DNA of 18,665 nt from Pseudomonadota bacterium (lineage in GTDB: Bacteria; Pseudomonadota; Alphaproteobacteria; Sphingomonadales; Sphingomonadaceae). The position numbers were made by a program, and so were the translations under genes. The notes under the pieces were generated by a model, which saw only the letters and a program-made list of their open reading frames with translations, searched no databases and had not been told where the DNA came from. Below, piece after piece: positions 16,099 through 18,665 of this stretch (positions are counted from its first letter, which is position 1; every line of letters begins with the position of its first letter). Location: positions 1-18,665 of the forward strand of contig JAEZIO010000027.1 in NCBI GenBank assembly GCA_023436615.1, given 5' to 3'.

Positions 16099-17319
16099 TT
16101 ACTCTTTGGCGGCTTGCAGCGCTGCGGCGGCGGATTCGCGTCGCGGGTTCACCTTCTGGCCCGGGTTGAGGAAGGGACCGGCGGACAGCACCACGCGCTC
16201 CTGCCCCGACAGGCCCTCGGCGATGGTGACGCCATTGTCGTCAACCGTTCCGACCTTCACGTCGCGGCGCTCGACCTCGTTCTTCGCGTTCACGAGATAG
16301 ACGTAATTGCCGCGCGAATCACTGAGCACCGCGCTCTGCGGGAGCAGCGGGGCGGAAGCCGCGCCGCCGGTTATGCGAGCTTCGGCGAAACCGCCGGGGC
16401 GAACGTCCGGCGCGTAGGGGATGGCAATGCGGACCTCGCCCTGACGCGACTGGGGATCGATGATCGGCGAAACCTGCCAGACGCGTCCCTGCAGGGTGCG
16501 GTCGACCCCGATGGGAGTCACGGACGCCGGCATGCCGACGTTGATCATCGCGATGTCCTGCTGCGCAAGGCGCGCCTGCATTTCCATTTCGCCGCCGAGC
16601 GCCAGTCGGAACAAGGCGCCCGAGCCCGGACCGACGATCTGGCCGACTTCCACGTTGCGGTCGAGGATGAGGCCCGCGGTCGGGGCGGTCACATTGAGGC
16701 GGCCGATTTCCGCGCGCGTGGCGGCAAGCTGCGCCTGCGCGACGCGAACCTGTGCGGCCGCCGCGTCACGGGTCGCGCGCTTGGATTCGATTTCGGCCTT
16801 GGAAACGAAACCGCGGTCCTGGAGCGCGAGCGCCCGTTCGTAATTGGACTGGGCGAGCGCCGCATTGGCGCGTGCCGCATCGACCTGCGCCGCGAGCTGC
16901 GCCGCCTGCTGCGCCTGGACGGAGCGGTCCACCACGGCCAGTACCTGGCCGGCGCGGACCCAGCTCCCGGCATCGACGAGAACGCGAACGACCCTCCCGC
17001 CCGAGCCGGCGACACCGATGGGCTGGTCCCGCCGTGCCGCGAGGGGGCCGCTGGCGGTAATCACGCGCGCGACGGTCGTGCGGCCAGGGACAATCACCGA
17101 GACGCTTGCAAGCTGGTTCGCGCCCGCTCCCGCGCCTTCGCCGGCAGCCGGCTTCTTTTCGCCGCCGAGCATCATCATCGCGAGAATGATCGCGACCACG
17201 GCGACGAGCGCCGCGCCGATGATGGCCATGCGCCTGCGGCGGCGCGAGCCGTCGTCGACCAGGACGAGCGTGTCCGACTCAGAGGTACGAATTGGCGTTT
17301 CGCGATTCATTTCCAGCAT
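16099..17319 (-). CDS. RND efflux periplasmic adaptor (membrane fusion protein)
   Basis: This 406-residue partner of the permease links the inner-membrane pump to an outer-membrane channel. It has a short cytoplasmic N-terminus with an RRRRR cluster (26-30) and one membrane anchor at about 31-51. A half-lipoyl segment (PIGVAGSGGRVVRVLVDAG) is followed by an Ala/Gln-rich alpha-helical hairpin (about 130-215: QAQQAAQLAAQVDAARANAA through AQVRVAQAQLAATRAEI). The second lipoyl half (NVTAPTAGLILDRNVEVGQIV), a beta-barrel domain and a membrane-proximal domain follow. There is no lipobox Cys, so anchoring is by the helix. The start at 17319 has AGGCGAA upstream; an ATG three codons later is possible. 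It is the first gene after the promoter at 17365-17393. Confidence 0.95.
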   Translation of the reverse strand: MLEMNRETPIRTSESDTLVLVDDGSRRRRRMAIIGAALVAVVAIILAMMMLGGEKKPAAGEGAGAGANQLASVSVIVPGRTTVARVITASGPLAARRDQPIGVAGSGGRVVRVLVDAGSWVRAGQVLAVVDRSVQAQQAAQLAAQVDAARANAALAQSNYERALALQDRGFVSKAEIESKRATRDAAAAQVRVAQAQLAATRAEIGRLNVTAPTAGLILDRNVEVGQIVGPGSGALFRLALGGEMEMQARLAQQDIAMINVGMPASVTPIGVDRTLQGRVWQVSPIIDPQSRQGEVRIAIPYAPDVRPGGFAEARITGGAASAPLLPQSAVLSDSRGNYVYLVNAKNEVERRDVKVGTVDDNGVTIAEGLSGQERVVLSAGPFLNPGQKVNPRRESAAAALQAAKE

Positions 17320-17364
17320 CTTTCGCCTTGTGCGCGGTTCTAGCGGGCCGTCCCTGCGGCAGCT

Positions 17365-17393
17365 GTATTACGCGAATAACTCACCGAGGGCAA
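17365..17393 (-). promoter_or_regulatory. Promoter of the RND efflux unit
   Basis: On the minus strand TTGCCC (17388-17393), a 17-bp spacer and TAATAC (17365-17370) make a good sigma70-type promoter. Transcription would start near 17358, giving a leader of about 40 nt before the adaptor ATG at 17319. It is the only strong candidate in the 216-bp divergent gap. Confidence 0.6.
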
Positions 17394-17432
17394 CACAGAC
17401 GCTTGCGCTCCGCACCGCCACCATTTTTCGAC

Positions 17433-17447
17433 CAAGTGCGGCACTTG
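17433..17447. promoter_or_regulatory. 15-bp perfect palindrome, candidate operator
   Basis: CAAGTGC and GCACTTG flank a single central G at 17440, giving a perfect inverted repeat. It sits in the shared divergent region, about 40 bp upstream of the -35 of the RND promoter and about 90 bp upstream of the GlsB-like start. The size and symmetry fit a dimeric regulator such as TetR or MarR types, but no regulator gene is in the window. A role as operator is inferred. Confidence 0.4.
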
Positions 17448-17535
17448 AGCAGCAAAGGCGCGTTGGCGCAGACGAACTCGGGGCATTCACGTGGATCGGG
17501 GCCTTTGGCCCAGCGACAGCAAAAGGGGAAGAATA

Positions 17536-17799
17536 ATGTTGGAATCCTATAGCTGGCTCTGGTGGATCATCATTGGCGGCATCGCGGGGGCGATCGCCAA
17601 GATGCTGATGCCGGGTCGGGATCCGGGCGGCTGCCTTGTGACCATCCTGCTCGGCATCGCCGGCGCATTCGTCGCCGGATGGCTCGGCCACGCCGTGGGC
17701 TGGTACGAGAATGGAGAAGGCGCCGGTTTCATCGCGGCGATCGTCGGAGCGTTCGTGATCCTCTTCATTTACAGGCTGATCGCCGGCCGTCGCGCCTGA
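17536..17799 (+). CDS. GlsB/YeaQ/YmgE family stress-response membrane protein
   Basis: This 87-residue protein has three hydrophobic segments (about 5-24, 33-56, 62-80) with many small Gly/Ala residues. The family signature KMLMPGRDPGGCLVTILLGIAGAFV is at about 22-46. Members are small inner-membrane proteins linked to stress responses, also called transglycosylase-associated proteins; the biochemical role is unknown. The ATG at 17536 is preceded by GGGGAAG. A start at 17491 would add 15 residues unlike the family and has no such site. Its 5' leader holds a small hairpin (GGGCC-TTT-GGCCC). It diverges from the RND adaptor across a 216-bp gap with a palindrome. I saw no clear promoter boxes for it. 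Confidence 0.93.
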   Translation: MLESYSWLWWIIIGGIAGAIAKMLMPGRDPGGCLVTILLGIAGAFVAGWLGHAVGWYENGEGAGFIAAIVGAFVILFIYRLIAGRRA

Positions 17800-17882
17800 C
17801 GCGCGCCGCCTCGGCCGTTCACCTGCCAGCCATATCGTTACGGCGATGTACCGGCAGCATTGAACGGATGAGGATCAAGCAA

Positions 17883-18608
17883 ATGAAGACACTCCTGGCG
17901 GCGCTTCTGACGGGGGCCGCGATCGTTGCGGCACCGGTCTCGGCCCAGGTCACGACCGAGCTCACGCAGCCGATCAGCGGAACGCGTCTCGACGTCAGCG
18001 CTACCGGCGAAGTCGCGCGGGTTCCGGACCTTGCGATCATCTCCGCGGGCGTGGTCACGCGCGCAGCGTCCGCCGGCGCGGCGCTGCAGGAAAATTCGGC
18101 ACGCATGGAGCGGGTGATCGCGGCGCTCAAACGCTCCGGAATCGCCGACCGCGACATCCAGACCAGCTCGATCAGCCTCAATCCCGAATATCGCTACCCG
18201 GAAAACCAGGCGCCGCAACTCGTCGCCTACAGCGCCTCCAACCAGGTGACGATCCGGTTTCGCGACATCCGCAACAGCGGCAGGATTCTGGACGCGTTGG
18301 TCGCTGAAGGAGCCAATCAGATCAACGGCCCGACGATGACCATCGACAAGCCCGAAGCCGCGCTCGACGAAGCGCGGATGAAGGCTGTCGCCGCGGGACG
18401 GGCGCGCGCCGAGCTGTACGCCCGCGCACTGGGCAAGCGAGTCGCTCGCCTGATCTACGTGAGCGAAAGCGGCGCGTCCGCGCCTTACCCGCCGCCGATG
18501 CCCTACGCAGAGCGCGCAATGGCCGTAGGCGCCGCGGCGAAAACGGACATCATCCCGGGCGAGCAGAAGCTGCAGGTCAATTTGTCGATGGTGTTCGAGT
18601 TGCAGTGA
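17883..18608 (+). CDS. Secreted SIMPL (DUF541) domain protein
   Basis: This 241-residue protein has a clean signal peptide (MKTLLAALLTGAAIVAAPVSA, cleavage before QVTTEL) and one SIMPL/DUF541 domain over nearly all the rest. Family-typical blocks are LDVSATGEVARVPDLAIISAGVVT, RDIQTSSISLNPEYRY, YSASNQVTIRFRDI and NQINGPTMTIDKPEAALDEARMKAVAAGRARAELYARALG. Relatives include Brucella BP26/Omp28, periplasmic or surface oligomers, and E. coli YggE, linked to oxidative stress. The exact role is unknown. The ATG at 17883 has AGGA 8 nt upstream. The ATG at 17868 lacks a site. It follows the GlsB-like gene by 83 bp and may be co-transcribed. A strong hairpin begins 13 bp after its stop. Confidence 0.94.
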   Translation: MKTLLAALLTGAAIVAAPVSAQVTTELTQPISGTRLDVSATGEVARVPDLAIISAGVVTRAASAGAALQENSARMERVIAALKRSGIADRDIQTSSISLNPEYRYPENQAPQLVAYSASNQVTIRFRDIRNSGRILDALVAEGANQINGPTMTIDKPEAALDEARMKAVAAGRARAELYARALGKRVARLIYVSESGASAPYPPPMPYAERAMAVGAAAKTDIIPGEQKLQVNLSMVFELQ

Positions 18609-18616
18609 CGCACACG

Positions 18617-18645
18617 AAAAAGGCCGCGCGGTCGCCCGCGCGGCC
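18617..18645 (-). terminator. Strong GC hairpin, intrinsic terminator (best on minus strand)
   Basis: GGCCGCGCGG (18622-18631) and CCGCGCGGCC (18636-18645) form a perfect 10-bp stem with a 4-nt loop. On the plus strand AAAAA precedes the stem and only mixed sequence follows, so termination after the SIMPL gene would be weak. On the minus strand the stem is followed by UUUUU, a textbook terminator. It therefore probably serves a convergent gene lying to the right, and may act in both directions. Confidence 0.65.
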
Positions 18646-18665
18646 GTTGCGATTGCGTTACGCGG

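Overview
The window reads as chromosomal DNA of a GC-rich alphaproteobacterium, most likely a member of the Sphingomonadaceae. The 5' end of a 16S rRNA gene with sphingomonad-type sequence lies at the left edge. The protein set also fits: DUF4167 next to prmC and prfA, a DUF2490 outer-membrane protein, a Gly-rich TonB-dependent receptor, and a GlsB/YeaQ/YmgE protein. GTG and TTG starts are common, and GC-driven shadow frames run opposite most genes. I see no IS element, prophage, CRISPR array or tRNA gene.

Layout. (1) 1-867: the minus-strand rrs 5' end, with its leader, a boxA-like antitermination site, a strong sigma70-type promoter with an AT-rich upstream tract, and a possible second promoter. 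(2) 868-2020: a minus-strand CBS-pair protein diverges from a plus-strand pair, a two-helix membrane protein translationally coupled to a YciA-type acyl-CoA thioesterase. (3) 2041-6780, all minus: a translation cluster read hisS, prfA, prmC, DUF4167, then a DUF2490 outer-membrane protein. hisS/prfA and prfA/prmC both overlap as GTGA. (4) 6912-8849, plus: a secreted M61 metallopeptidase with a PDZ domain. Its stop codon shares the palindrome CTAG with the stop of the convergent TonB-dependent receptor. (5) 8846-17319, all minus: a probable transcription unit read RND adaptor, RND permease, DUF445 membrane protein, TonB-dependent receptor, led by a good promoter at 17365-17393. (6) 17536-18608, plus: a GlsB/YeaQ/YmgE membrane protein and a secreted SIMPL (DUF541) protein, then a strong GC hairpin.

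How the genes work together. The hisS-prfA-prmC group covers tRNA charging, release at UAA/UAG and release-factor methylation, with an uncharacterised, probably RNA-related, disordered protein behind it. The right half is an envelope block: tripartite efflux parts without an outer-membrane channel, a DUF445 protein, a TonB receptor and two envelope/stress-type proteins across a shared regulatory region that holds a 15-bp perfect palindrome.

Most of the window is ordinary core genome. I did not find a clearly new system. The points most worth a second look are the extra hydrophobic insert in the RND permease, the Gly-rich loop and C-terminal tail of the TonB receptor, the mixed RND-DUF445-receptor unit, the palindrome at 17433-17447, and the stop-codon arrangement of the release-factor operon.
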